DNA from: Larix kaempferi
Taxonomy: Eukaryota > Streptophyta > Pinopsida > Pinales > Pinaceae
Direction of reading: 5' to 3'
NCBI GenBank assembly: GCA_027924585.1
Contig: BSBM01000904.1
Location: forward strand, 17,505,501 to 17,569,500
DNA length: 64,000 nucleotides
The notes beneath the pieces were generated by a model, which saw only the letters and a list, made by a program, of their open reading frames with translations, was not told the DNA's origin and did not search any database. Position 1 is the first letter of the stretch. The number at the start of each line of letters is the position of its first letter. Shown piece after piece: positions 24,023 through 35,604 of the stretch. Both the position numbers and the translations under genes were made by a program.

Positions 24023-24344
24023 ACCTTATGTTTACTTGGGTGTGGTATTGTCTATGCCATTTTTAAATTGGTCCCCACTTGATAAGACTTTTCAAAAGTC
24101 TCATAATATTAATTGATTAGAAAAACAACGTGTTACACATTTACCATTGTTTGTTTGTTTTAATTTTTATTTTTTTATAATATTGGATTTACTAACTTCG
24201 CTTAAGCATTTGAGGTTGTAACTCTGCCTTGTCTCATTGCTTCCACATCAAAGGTTTGGTTAGCCTATACTTATTATAACTAGATTACTTCGTTTTACTT
24301 AAGGTTTCTTCATAACTTTATCTTTAACAATAATCTGTTGAATA

Positions 24345-24763
24345 TATTCAAATTTTATTAACCAAGATTATTTAACAATTAAACATGTTTTCAACTGCAA
24401 CTATTAAAACATCTCAACAATACTTATATGAACAATATTCAACATGTAGCTAATGTCAACAACTAACCAACATAAGCATCATTGCATTCAAGTTTTATTA
24501 ACCAAGATTATTCAACTATTAAACATGCTTTCAACTGCAACCATTAAAACATCTCAACAATACTTATATTAACAATATTCAACATGTAGCCAATGTCAAC
24601 AACTAATCAACATAAAGCATCATTGCATTCAAGTTTTATTAACCAAGATTATTCAACAATTAAGCATGCTTTCAACTCCAACCATTAAAACATCTCAACA
24701 ATACTTATATTAACAATATTCAACATGTAGCCAATGTCAACAACTAACCAACATAAAGCATCG
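24345..24763. repeat. Three tandem copies of a ~141-bp unit
   Basis: Each unit contains TTTTATTAACCAAGATTATT ... CAACATGTAGC(C/T)AATGTCAACAAC. Starts are near 24,349, 24,489 and 24,630. The copies are highly similar. Confidence 0.9.
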
Positions 24764-25179
24764 TAAAAAATAGAACAACATTCATCCCAATAAACAAGCC
24801 ACAATACACATGCACATTTACATGCAACATCCAAGGTAGATGTCTTAAAACTTTATTTATGAAAATAATGTTTACAATTTACACAAAGGAGGGTAGCCAC
24901 CTATCTGCCACCCTTTCTACGAAACTACAAGTTGTCTAGGGCAAAATAGCCTTATGCAAATACCGAATAGACTTGCACAAACCAACCCTTGAAGCAACTG
25001 CAGGCCCGCCTCCTACAAGGCATGTTCACCATTACCTTTTTCACCTAGCCAGTGCAAATTCACACACAGTGCCAAACACAAAACTTAGTAAAATTGCATA
25101 GCCAACTCAATTGTGTCCACATGACTTGTCCACCAACATCCATCTCTAATGGCGTCATGCTCACTATGCTAGAGGATTT

Positions 25180-25560
25180 CAACATCCAAGTGTGCCCAAC
25201 GATGCATCCAATGTTGTGCATCCAAGTACCTCCAGAAGTGCGCATGGCATGGTGTGCTCGTCATCAGTGTGCTTGATTAGTGTGCACATGAATGTGCTCG
25301 TTATAAGTCCACCCAAAGGTGCTTGTCATAGGTGCATCGACAAGTGTGCTCGAAGTGTATATGACAAGTTGCACCCAAGTGCACCCAAGAAGTGTGTTTG
25401 GTAAGGTGCCTCCAAGTGCGCCTAGAGGGTGCACTTAGCAAGTGCACCAAGCCAACATCCATCCATTTGATGTGCAACCAAGTGCTCCTAGATGACGTGC
25501 ACCCAACCAAGTGCGCCAAACTTAGTAAGCTCAGTCAATATGCCTGACCAAGTTCGCCCA
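25180..25560. repeat. Degenerate GTGC(A/T)CC(A)AGTGC minisatellite
   Basis: Many short imperfect units such as AAGTGCACCCAAG and AAGTGTGCTCG. Open frames on both strands here are by-products of the repeat. Confidence 0.7.
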
Positions 25561-25980
25561 TCCAAGTATGCTCAAGCATATATTGTCGAGTTAGTTGTAC
25601 ATGCCCGCGACATCCTTCTTTACTTAACCAAGTTCACTCCCAAACTTTTCTAGTCTAACCAACTACTCCAAACTACCAATTTTTATGGTACACTCACCTT
25701 TAAACAAAAACACTCAAAATATTTGTGATATACCTCGCCGATTAACCAAACACCCCAAAACCAACTCCATCTAACCATCAACTTTCTATATGTGCCGATC
25801 AATGATCACGATATCGATCATGCATCATAGATCCAAAATCATCCAAGACTAGACGCTTACACATTGCCTTTTAATTTCAATCCAAACCTTTTTAAAGCAA
25901 GATTCGTCTCTTCTATTATATTTTACAATTAAACCAAACTTTAATAATATTCCTCCGTAATCTAGCGGTGTTACAGAGAT

Positions 25981-27028
25981 AAAATGTGGCGAAATTTTGG
26001 CTCTCTTTAGCTTGCAGTTGACCATTAACGCTCCGTGTGGTCTTTTGATTAAAATGCGTGCTCCGAAGGAGTTCAAATTCTTTGTCAAAGTCCTTCGCCG
26101 ACTTTCACGAATGGTCACGGATCACATGGTAAATGTTTTACTCCAAAGTATGAAGCGCGTGATTCTTGTTGACTGGGAAACACTAACGGTAAAAGACTCA
26201 GTTAAGCATATTCCAAAATTTTGATTGAATTTTTAGATATCTGCGTACGTATAAAATTGGGGAAAGCCTGTGATAATAACCATTTCGCTGTGTATACAAT
26301 TTAAATTATGATGAAACTTCGATTATATCTAAAATAATGAATAAATTTGTTAATCCATAAATGGTTTTATTGATATATTTACACATATATGTGTTTATAT
26401 TTTAGAAATTGAGGTGAACTAACGCCTATGTTTTTTCTAGATTGTAAACAATTATTAGTATAACCACTTAATTTCAACAAGTTACTTGAACGAACTACCT
26501 ATTATTCATTCCTCAACGAGTTATTTGTGCAACAACTACTTGCTATCCATGCATAACTACCAATTATTTTTGATATTATTTTTTTTATAATTGTTTATTT
26601 TGAATTTGGAATTATTGCCATAAAATCAATCTAAACAGTACACTTGTCTCATATTTATGAAATATGAAATCTAGAAAAAGCATAAAAGCTAATCCACCCC
26701 AAATTCTAAGATATAAATACCAATTATTTGTTACTGAAAACTTTAACTTTGACCATAACTTTATCATGAATGAATTAAAGACTGAAATAACTACCCTCAC
26801 GGAAAAAGAAAATTAGGTGGAAATCAGACTGTACATCGGAAAAAGTTGAAGAATATCAAAGAGCTTTCAGCCGTCCCCACATCCGATGAGACGTTGGCTC
26901 ATTCAACCCCACCCGTGTTGAACGAATGATTGAGAATGAGAATGAGGGGCGAGTCAATAATTTGGCTTCAGGTTTTCTGGTCCTTGGTCGTTTGCCGCGG
27001 TATGGGTTCTTTTTCTAAAATCATTCCA
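25981..27028. other. ELO1 upstream region, with dispersed repeat
   Basis: No gene recognised. 26,545-26,720 is a dispersed AT-rich repeat, also found around LINE-3 (30,495-30,590 and 37,150-37,245) and downstream of ELO2 (38,012-38,100). The open frame at 25,997-26,224 matches nothing I know. The part after about 26,850 is less AT-rich and probably holds the ELO1 promoter. Confidence 0.5.
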
Positions 27029-27037
27029 TTATATATT
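27029..27037 (+). promoter_or_regulatory. Candidate TATA box of ELO1
   Basis: TTATATATT lies 220 bp before the ELO1 ATG. That would give a 5' leader of roughly 190 bp. This is placed by sequence alone. Confidence 0.35.
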
Positions 27038-27256
27038 CCGAGCAGCGAGAGTAGAACAATTAATCAGTCAGGCAGGGAATCGGTCTGGCGAAGTTTTTAC
27101 ACATCTGGGAATTCTCCCCACGCTTCGGAAAATTGATTCTCAGGCCAGGCTTCTTATTTTCATTCCGTCGGCATTGTAGTTTTTCGGAATCGATCTCGGC
27201 TTTATCCTTTGTCTGTAATTTCTTTCTGTTCTGGGGGTTTGCATTTTTGTTTACAA

Positions 27257-28147
27257 ATGAGGAATCAGGCATGGAAATGGAGTGGGGATTTAAGAGACAG
27301 AGTGAGATACTTGTTAGCAGAGCAGCCCATGATCACGCATTTCAGATGGGACCATCACACTTGGGGTTCCACATGGCTCTTCCCCATCGTGGCCATTGCC
27401 TCCTATCTGTTGCTCATTCTGCTTCTCAAGATTCTTCTCATACCCAGGAAGAGGCCGTTGCCTCTCGGCCCGATCCCCGCCATTCATAACCTCTGCGTGG
27501 TCGTGGCTTCGGCGGCCATCTTCGTGGGCTGCTGGGAAGCCACGGCGGTCGAGATCTCAGAGATGAGATGGATTTGGCGGAGGCAGTTTAAGAGCACCCC
27601 AGAGTGGGTGATGTGTTTTCCCCTGGGCACGCGCCCTACTGGCAGAGTCTTCTTCTGGTCATACATCTTCTATCTCACAAAGTACCAACAGCTCTTCGAC
27701 ACGGTTATAAAGATTCTCCGCAAGAAGCCCCTCACCTTTCTGCACGTATTCCACCGCATCGTTGTCGTCTGCGTGTGCTTCGCCTGGCTGGAGTTCTCTC
27801 AGTCGCTGCAGATCGTGGCCATCCTCGCCACCACGCTTCTCTATGTCGTGGTTTATTCGTATTTCCTCTGCCGCAGCATCGGCTGGGTTTGTTGGTCCTC
27901 TCTTCTTCCTGCCAATTGCCAGATGGTGCACTTGGCATTCACGTTGCTCGCCTATGTTGCTCTTGTTGCGCTACACTTCACCACGAGGGGAGGTTGCAAC
28001 GGAATGGGCGCGTTGCTTTTCGACGCCCTTTCCAACACTCCGGTTCTCTTGCTCTTCCTCAACTTGTACATCAAGCAAAGATGCAGCAACGCCAAATCAG
28101 TGAATACCCAGCACGACATCACCATCAACAAGAAGAAGTACTTGTGA
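27257..28147 (+). CDS. ELO1: ELO/GNS1-SUR4 family fatty-acid elongase-like protein
   Basis: 296 residues, intronless. Hydrophobic segments lie near residues 38-62, 76-95, 128-140, 161-180, 185-203, 225-241 and 260-275, fitting the seven-helix ELO fold in the ER membrane, where family members condense malonyl-CoA with long acyl-CoA. Family signatures are altered. The KxxExxDT box is K142-YQQLF-D148-T149, the HxxHH box is H163-VF-H166-R167, and the NxxHxxMYxYY box is TTLLY196VVVYSYF. The start was chosen because the Met at 27257 is the first shared by all three paralogues (RYLLAEQP follows in each); an in-frame ATG lies at 27209. The C-terminus KKYL fits a KKXX ER-retrieval signal. Codons are GC-rich against AT-rich flanks. 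Whether it still elongates fatty acids is open. Confidence 0.88.
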   Translation: MRNQAWKWSGDLRDRVRYLLAEQPMITHFRWDHHTWGSTWLFPIVAIASYLLLILLLKILLIPRKRPLPLGPIPAIHNLCVVVASAAIFVGCWEATAVEISEMRWIWRRQFKSTPEWVMCFPLGTRPTGRVFFWSYIFYLTKYQQLFDTVIKILRKKPLTFLHVFHRIVVVCVCFAWLEFSQSLQIVAILATTLLYVVVYSYFLCRSIGWVCWSSLLPANCQMVHLAFTLLAYVALVALHFTTRGGCNGMGALLFDALSNTPVLLLFLNLYIKQRCSNAKSVNTQHDITINKKKYL

Positions 28148-28223
28148 CAATTGATACATTCACCTAATGATTTCCTCTGTTACTGCCAGATTCTGGCTGA
28201 AAGTACAGCTGCCTAATGATATA

Positions 28224-28260
28224 GGCACAGGCAGAGGCAGAGGCAGAGGCAGAGGCAGGG
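28224..28260. repeat. (GGCAGA)n microsatellite
   Basis: Five hexamer units about 80 bp after the ELO1 stop codon, probably in its 3' untranslated region. Confidence 0.9.
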
Positions 28261-29978
28261 AGCAGTATAAGGGCTAATTAAAATGTCCTGGAATTCAGGC
28301 CTGTGAGAATAATTGAAATGATAATTTTCTGTGATTTGGGTAATTTTAAAATAAGATATTTAATTTAAGAGAGGCAATTAGGATTGCTGAAATTATAAGG
28401 TTGTAGAAATAACAATTTCCAAAAAAAATTTGACCAATTTCTATCCAAATTTCCCAAAAAAGCAAGGCATTTTAGTTGTCTTTTATCTTTTTATCCTATG
28501 CACGGAGGCAGAGCTATTAGCCTATTTTCCAGTAGCTCGCAAAAGAGGACTCTGTGTATCCCTAGTTGAATGTATAGAGTCTGCCTCGTATGGCAACAAC
28601 TGTGAATAGCCGTGTTTGAAAAAAAACAACAACTGTGAATAGCCATCTCCGTATGGAGTATAAATTGATTGTATTTACATTTATTATTATTATTAATTAT
28701 CAGTCCAAAAATGAACTGGTTAATCATTTTATTTTTTTGGACTTTTTTGTCATCTTTGCTGGATTTTGGAGATGAATCTTGGTTGAAATAATGATTTGCA
28801 TTATTTAAATTATATTTTTTATTATTAAAATGAATTCAACATCTCAATAACTTTTGGACATATAGATTTTCACCAATAAACATATATTTGTAATTTTAAC
28901 AATTTTAACAAATTTTGATAAAAAATCTATAAAAAAAACTTATTTAAAATATAAAATAATTAATCTATATCCCAAAAAAATATAAAAAACTCATAAACAT
29001 ATACAACAATTCCAGCAAATTTTAATCACAAAATCTCAAATAGATCATGAAGAAGCCTTGAAATGTTTTGGTTTATTTATTTGGGAGATCTTTCAGTTTT
29101 GTTTGAAAACCACCAATTCTAAGTCAATCCGCATTTCCAAAACCATTTAACATTACATCATTTTAAAATTTTTAAAATTTGGGAGATTGTATTTATGAAG
29201 TAATTGTATTTATTACTTCAATGTGTAAATTTCATGGATTGTGACTAAGAGATTGACATAAATTTGATTAATTTCTTTCATGTTTTAAATATAAGGGATT
29301 ATATGACTTATAATGTTTTACTTTTCTCATAAGGTTTTTGATTGACTTATGTTGTTCTTTTGTTGGAGATGCAATAAGTACTCCTTTTGTTTTCTATTTC
29401 TAAGTACTTAATTTTTAGTCCCATGTACTTAGTGTGTTGCTTATTTTTTGTGTGAGTGCATTGCTTATGTGCCTGTGTGTGAATGACATACCCACTTTTA
29501 CACTTAAGCATCACTTATGTGCTTGAGTGTGCCACTTAAGTGTGAGTGTATTATTTATGTGAGTGACTATTGAATGACATGCCCAAACAAAACAATGAAG
29601 TCACACCTAACCCACATGCCCTGTCAAGAAACACACATACATAAGTGACACAATTACACACATAAGTTATGTCCTAAGACATAAGATACATAGTCACACA
29701 CATAAAACACTCACCCACCTAACCCAAAACTACATAAGTGATGCACTCACACAACCACATAAGCATCGCAACACTTACACAACCACATAAGCAACAGACC
29801 CACACACCCTGCACATTATCACATGCAATGTGTTGTATATGATTATGACACATATATGACCAAAATGATTACGCATGAAGTCAACATGCGCTAGAAAAAA
29901 TACTTCAACAAATCTTGACCGTGCATCTGTGACATGAAGTTGTGATGCTAAAGCTCGATATTGTAATTGTAGTGATAA

Positions 29979-30350
29979 CCACTTAATACACTATGACTTT
30001 GAACACACTAATCCCTAGATATGGGTTGGTCCTTAAACCCTATGAACCATCACAGAATCACCTGTTAACACCTTATGACCCCAAACACACTAACCTCCCA
30101 TGATACACGTTGCCCTTAATGTCTATGACCCCTAATGTAATCACCACCTAATACATTATGATTCTCAAGTACACGCTAATTCTCAATACACACTATGAAA
30201 CAATTCCCCATATACATTATGACCTCAAACATGTTAACTCCCTAATAATATTTAACCCTTATCCTCAATGATCACTAATGCAATCAACTCCTAATATGTT
30301 ATGATCTCGAACACACTAACCCCTTAATATACTATAATTCCTAATCACCA
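29979..30350. repeat. ~82-bp degenerate tandem array, about five units
   Basis: Units start near 29,979, 30,060, 30,143, 30,208 and 30,288. Each carries AATACA(C/T)TATGA followed by AACACACTAA-type sequence. The units have diverged strongly. Confidence 0.65.
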
Positions 30351-30716
30351 AGACCTCAAATTTGTTGTATAAGCTAATCCTATTAAACATTAATATGATC
30401 ACCCTCTTGATAAAAATACTAACACCCCTAAAATATTATTACACTAGCAAAAGCCACATACCTGTTATCACTTGTCTGCCACTAACTCCAAGTTATCCAT
30501 GCATCCAATTATTTTTTATATTCTTTTTTATTATAATTGTTTATTTCGAATTTGGAAAGATAACATAAAATCAATCCGTGTAGTCTAAAAGTTCTACGAT
30601 TTCAAACTGAAAAATTTGATTTTTCCTCTGACATAAATTTTAAAAAATTGGTTACAACTCTCAAACTCTAAAATTTTGGGTTCCCTAGGGGTTTTTGATG
30701 GTGTTGAATATGTTTC

Positions 30717-30735
30717 TACCATCAAAATCACCATT
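30717..30735. repeat. Target-site duplication of LINE-3, left copy
   Basis: TACCATCAAAATCACCATT, identical to 37,031-37,049, followed at once by a run of T that is the LINE poly(A) tail on the minus strand. Confidence 0.9.
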
Positions 30736-31335
30736 TTTTTTTTATAATTGAAACGCGTAGACTTTATTAATAATAATGTAAAAAATGAGTTGTGGTTGAA
30801 GCCAACCTAGATTATTACAATGATAAGATATTCAACAAAATAATGTAAATGAGGATTATACTGATTTCAAATGATAATTGAGAGTCAAATTGCTGATCCT
30901 TCATTAGAATGATGCTCTTTCAATGTTTTCCAGAGCTTTGCAGATTGCTCTGTAGTTTGACTGTGAATTCCATGAAATTGAGATAGGGCGAGTTGTGCAT
31001 TCGTGAGTGAGCTGTGCATTTATGTTCTATGCATCCATATGTTGAGTGTCTGCGTTAATACCCTTTGTAGATGCTCTGCGATTAAGTTTTGTGAGCATGT
31101 CACACTTATGCCTTGCATCCATGCTCTGCGTGTTGATGCTGCGATTTTGGACATGCTGGGTATCATATACCATGTGCATTGTTCTGTAGATTCTTGCTTG
31201 CCTCCCAATTCCAAAATTTTCAGCTAAGAATTGCGGATTTAATGGAAAATTTTCAAATATGTCTTATGCATGATACATAAAATTTGTATGATGGAGTTCT
31301 AGTTCCTTATTTTTGCATCAGCGCAAGTATGATGC

Positions 31336-34300
31336 TTAAGGGATATGGTGATAGCTGGTTTCTTCGTTGGAAAATTCGATCCTTCCAAATTCTAGGCTTG
31401 TTCTATCTTTTGCCTCCGTGTCTGCTTCATAATTTAGATCTCGCAGTATACAAAATGCTCTGAATTGAGAAAATGAATTTGCAGTATGATGAATTCGTTC
31501 CACGATCCTTTTTAGTGCCAGAATGTTAAACTTTGTATTCGAATTAAGGGCTTTGATGATTATAAGGGAGTCCCCGAACACCTGTAATCTATCTATTCTC
31601 CTTTCTTTGGCAATTTGACAACCTTTTAACAGAGATAGAGCCTCTTCTAAGTTGTTTGAATAGGCTCCTAGCCCGCATTTATATCTGGTTCTCAGTGTTC
31701 CCCCAGTGGTAATCATAACTCCCCCTGCTCCTGCTGCACCAGGGTTTCTTCTGGATGCGCCATAAAAATGAAGAATATCCATAGTTTGCTTGTTTCTCCA
31801 TTCTTGAAAGTCAGAGTTGGGAAGCCTAACTTGCCAAGACGACCAATGACGAGCTCGATAATTCATTTTACTGGGGCTTGGGGCAGTGGTTCCAATTGAG
31901 TTTAGTTCTTTATCACTGAGGTTTGAGTCTATCTTGACTTTGGAGGAGTTCAAGCATTCAAGAAGTAATAATTTGGCTGGGGGAATAAATAGTTTCTTGG
32001 AAAATAGCTTTGTTTCGAGCAATCCAGATTTTCCAGCAAGTGAATTTGGGGATGGTAATCCAGATTTGAAGCCATTTTTTGGAGAGGGGAGAGGGATAGA
32101 TGGATCTCCAGTTCTTGAAAAGGCAGGTTGTGGTGTTGAAGGTTGGTAGGATTATATCAAGATTGTGGAGCATATGGTTCCAGACAATTTTTGAGAAGTG
32201 GCAATCCAAGAAGAGATGATCTACCATCTCATAATTTCTGCAATAAAGATGACACCAATGTGGCCCAGCGAATACTCTTTTGATAATATTTTCTTCGGTG
32301 AGCACCTTTCGATGAATGAGAGTCCATATAATTTTTATTTTATTTTTGGAAGTCCAAAGGGTTTCCATATAATCTTCCAAAGGATTTTTCTTGGAGCTTC
32401 ATGAGTTTGGAGAGCGTTGAAGCCTAGTTTAGTGGTGTAATCTCCTTTTGGACCCCATCCACGATCATCTTTATCTTGGATATGTGTAGGGGCGCAACCA
32501 TTCAATTTTTCTATGAGGAGGATCCTGGAAGATTCAAGATTGGTAGGGATTGGGAGATTCTTCCAACTCTGCCAAGCGCCTGAGGTGTTCCAGGAGCTGA
32601 AATCGTTCAACGTATTGATACCTTGCTATTGGAGCCAATGAGCGATGTTGTGTAGCTCATGAAGATTCTGGAGTGGGTTGTTCCCCATTATTTTATCAAA
32701 AAAAGATTGATTTTCGTTCCATCACCAGGAACCCAATAGATTTCTTGTATGAAGAAATCCCAAGCTGCTTTGCATAATGTCCAGACCGAAGATCCTTTGG
32801 AAGTGGGTTTGCTGTCAAGGCATCTTAAGTTGTTGTTGTTTAGATATATTTTTTTTTGAGTAGTTGACTCACTCGGTTCTGTTTGTTATGTAGGATTTGC
32901 CATAGAATTTTGGCACCCATCGCTAAGTTTGCTTGAAGGGGATTACGAATTTGAAGGCCACCCGAAAACTTTGATTGCTTTTTCCTCCCATCCAAAGGAA
33001 TTCTATCAATAATTTGTCGATTTTTTCAGAGACTCCTTTAGGTGCCAACAGGATAAAGGATTGATATATTGGTAGAGATGATAAAACAACCTTTACTAAT
33101 ATCATTTTCCCAGCTTTGTTGAGCCACTGTCCTCCCCAATTTCTTATTTTAGACTTAATTTTGCTGATGGTTCCATCCCACATTCCAGACTTTGTGTGTC
33201 TCTGAGTGATTGGGAGGCCCAGGTATATAAATTTATCCCAATGCTTGTGAACTTTGATTCCAAGGATGGTGCCAATATTTGTTGCAGAGGCATGGTTTAA
33301 ATTCTAGTCGTAGACTGCACTTTTATGAAGATTGATTTTGCCTCTAGAGGTGTTGCAATATGAGGTTAGGTTTTGCTTGAAATTTTGTGCTATGATGAAA
33401 GAGCCTCCTCCCAATAAGAGAGAGTCATTAACAAAGAGGGTGTGATTGAGAGGTAGGGAATCCGAGGCAAGATTGAGGCCAGGTAGGGAGCCAATGATGA
33501 GATCAGAATTCAGTTTACGACTGAGGCGGTCAGCCAAAAGAATGTAAAGAAAGGAGGACAAGGGGCATCAATGCCGGATTCCTCGGGTGGCTTGAAAGAA
33601 GTTGGTGGGACGACCATTGACCAGGGGGCAATCCAAGGCCCTCTTATGTAGGTTGAGATCCATCTTATAAAGGTTTCTCCAAATCAAAACTTTTCCATGA
33701 CTTTAAGAAGGAATGAATATTTGACACGATCGAATGCATTGGCCATGTCAAGTTTGATTAACATTCCTTTTTTCCTTGTGAATCTTGCTGGAGTGAATGG
33801 CTTCTTGTACGAGGATGACGTTGTTGGGGATTTGTATTCGTTCCAAGGATCCTCCTTGATTGTCTGAAATTATTTTGTTGAGGTGGGGCTTCATTCTGTT
33901 TGCTAGCATCTTGGAGATTATCTTGTATGATGCATTGCATAAGGAGATTGGGCGGAATCTGCTGAAGGAGCTGGGATTCATCTCTTTTGGAATAAGTGCA
34001 AGGAATGTGGAACTGGTATGACCACCAATATTTTCTTTCGAGTGGAAGCTATTGACCATTCTCATATAGTCAAATTTGAATATATAATGCCAGCAAGCTT
34101 TATAAAAATGTATTGAGTAGCCATCAGGTCCTGGCGCTTTGTCAGGATCAAACGACCGGATAGTCTTGATGACTTCTTGCTCAGTGAATGGCTTGAGTAG
34201 AACAAAGTTGTCCGCATGCGTGACGCTTTTAGGGATATGCTCAAGGAGGATTTTCTCTCCATCTTGCTCAGCGTTGTCATTCTCAGTGTTAGATTGGAGA

Positions 34301-35515
34301 AATAATTTTGCACTGCAGTTTTGATATTCTCGTGTCCTTTGACAGTCGAACCATCTTCAGTTTTGATTTCTGAGATGTAATTCATTTGTTGTTTTCCTTT
34401 GGTTTGCTTGTGGAAGTAAGAAGTATTTCTATCCTCGGCTTTGAGCCAAGTACTTCAGGATTTTAATCTCCAAAATTCCTCTTCTTTACAGAAAGCTTGA
34501 TAGGCCTTGATCTGGTACTTGACTTCTTGCTGAAGCGTGAAGCTATCCATTGGATGTTCTTCTTGAAGGATTTGGATGGATTCTAATTCATCAACTGTTT
34601 TTTTCCTGAAATTCGAAGGTGAGGGGAAATTGGATTTGGCCCATTCTTTTAGATATTTTTTGGTTGTAATGAGCTTCTGCTCCCAAGCGAATCTAGGGAG
34701 CCAGAGACAAGGATCTTCCAAGATTTATCCAAAATGTCCCAGAAGCTAGTATGGTCTAGCCATTGAGGACTGAATCTGAAGGGGATCGGACTGAGATCTT
34801 CGTTTTCTTGGAATTGGAGTTGGATTGGCTTGTGACCTGAAGCCAGATTTGCCATTATTTTTGAGATGGTAGTTTGTCCGTTTGTCAGAAGGCTGCTTTG
34901 GACGAGGAACCTGTCTAATCGAGCCATTATATTTCATTTTCCCAAACGCTTGTTGGACCAGGGGTATATCCCTCTCTTGGGTTTAATATCAAGTAGATCC
35001 CATCTTTGGATGAGGGCTTCTACTTGAGATCTGAATAAATCCTTTCCAATGACACCTCCCTTTTTTTCAGATGTGGATAGAGTAATACTCATATCTCCAA
35101 CTAAAATTAGGTTTTGTGGAGCATATGCATCTAGGAAGTCTTCGAGAAAGTTCCAACACTCTTTCTTTTCGGAGTATAGATTGGGGACATACATATTGAA
35201 GAGTGCAATCTGGTTGTTGCTTTGCATGTGAGTGAGCTCTGTGTAGATCCAATGCTGAGTGGCATAGGAGCTGTGCAATTGGAAGATATCAGAAGACCAT
35301 AAGGTTGCTAGGCCACCGGAGGCCCCTCTGGCGCTTACAGCAATTCCAATATTTTTTTTCCATGTTTCTTTTCCTATGGCTAGGAAGACCTTTTCATCGA
35401 GTTTGGTCTCTTGGAGTAGGAGGATGTCAGGCATGTCATTTTTTTGGAGATCTATGACTACTTCTATTTTGCTCGGACTGCCTAAACCTCTGCAATTCCA
35501 AGAGACCAGCTTCAT
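31336..35515 (-). pseudogene. LINE-3 ORF2: endonuclease–RT–zf-RVT–RNase H
   Basis: ATG 35515 starts MKLVSWNCRGLG. The endonuclease (34,650-35,515) has QETKL, but GDFN reads GDMS and SDH reads SGH. The RT (about 33,300-34,385) has TFLALIPKE, FRPISLCNASYKII, KMLANRMK and DNQGG. Its FADD box reads FVND at ~33,430, so the first Asp is Asn. zf-RVT (31,958-32,380) keeps HRKVLT and VDHLFLDCHF. The RNase H (31,336-31,800) has FYGAS in place of FDGAS, but keeps the Glu (NNLEEA), GDS and EAD residues. Frameshifts occur near 34,680, 34,100, 32,400 and 32,000. It encodes the nicking and copying machinery of the LINE, but this copy cannot work alone. Confidence 0.88.
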
Positions 35516-35604
35516 TATCTACCGTTGTGGGTGGAGGAGGGCCCTCCTCCTACTGGGTCTCCTATTTTATTTCTTGCTATTCTGGCTCGGGTGTTCCTGC
35601 TGAA

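Larger units (their letters stand above)
24217..25975 (-). mobile_element. Possible solo LTR C (1.76 kb)
   Basis: The plus-strand ends are TGTAACTC and GGTGTTACA, an inverted TGTAAC/GTTACA pair. The five bases outside are GAGGT on the left and GAGAT on the right, a 4/5 match, so the duplication is imperfect. On the minus strand it would begin TGTAACACCGC, a usual LTR start. It contains tandem repeats and a GTGC-rich block but no coding region. The imperfect duplication leaves this uncertain. Confidence 0.4.
28148..30716. other. Spacer downstream of ELO1
   Basis: Begins with the ELO1 3' region and the GGCAGA microsatellite, then AT-rich sequence. 29,440-29,840 is low-complexity CACATAAGTG-type sequence, followed by the ~82-bp repeat array and a copy of the dispersed AT-rich repeat at 30,495-30,590. 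No gene is seen. Confidence 0.6.

Noticed and set aside
25052-25519. Overlapping open frames on both strands
   Set aside because: By-products of the GTGC-rich minisatellite.
27209-27256. Longer ELO1 start adding 16 residues (and similar extensions in ELO2 and ELO3)
   Set aside because: The extensions differ in length and sequence among the paralogues, while the downstream Met is shared by all.
27484-27938. Antisense open frames within ELO1 (and in the matching parts of ELO2 and ELO3)
   Set aside because: GC-rich codon use of the sense gene explains the missing stops; no domain is present.
29590-29840. CACATAAGTG repeats considered as a CRISPR-like array
   Set aside because: No constant repeat-spacer structure; it is degenerate low-complexity sequence in a plant nuclear genome.
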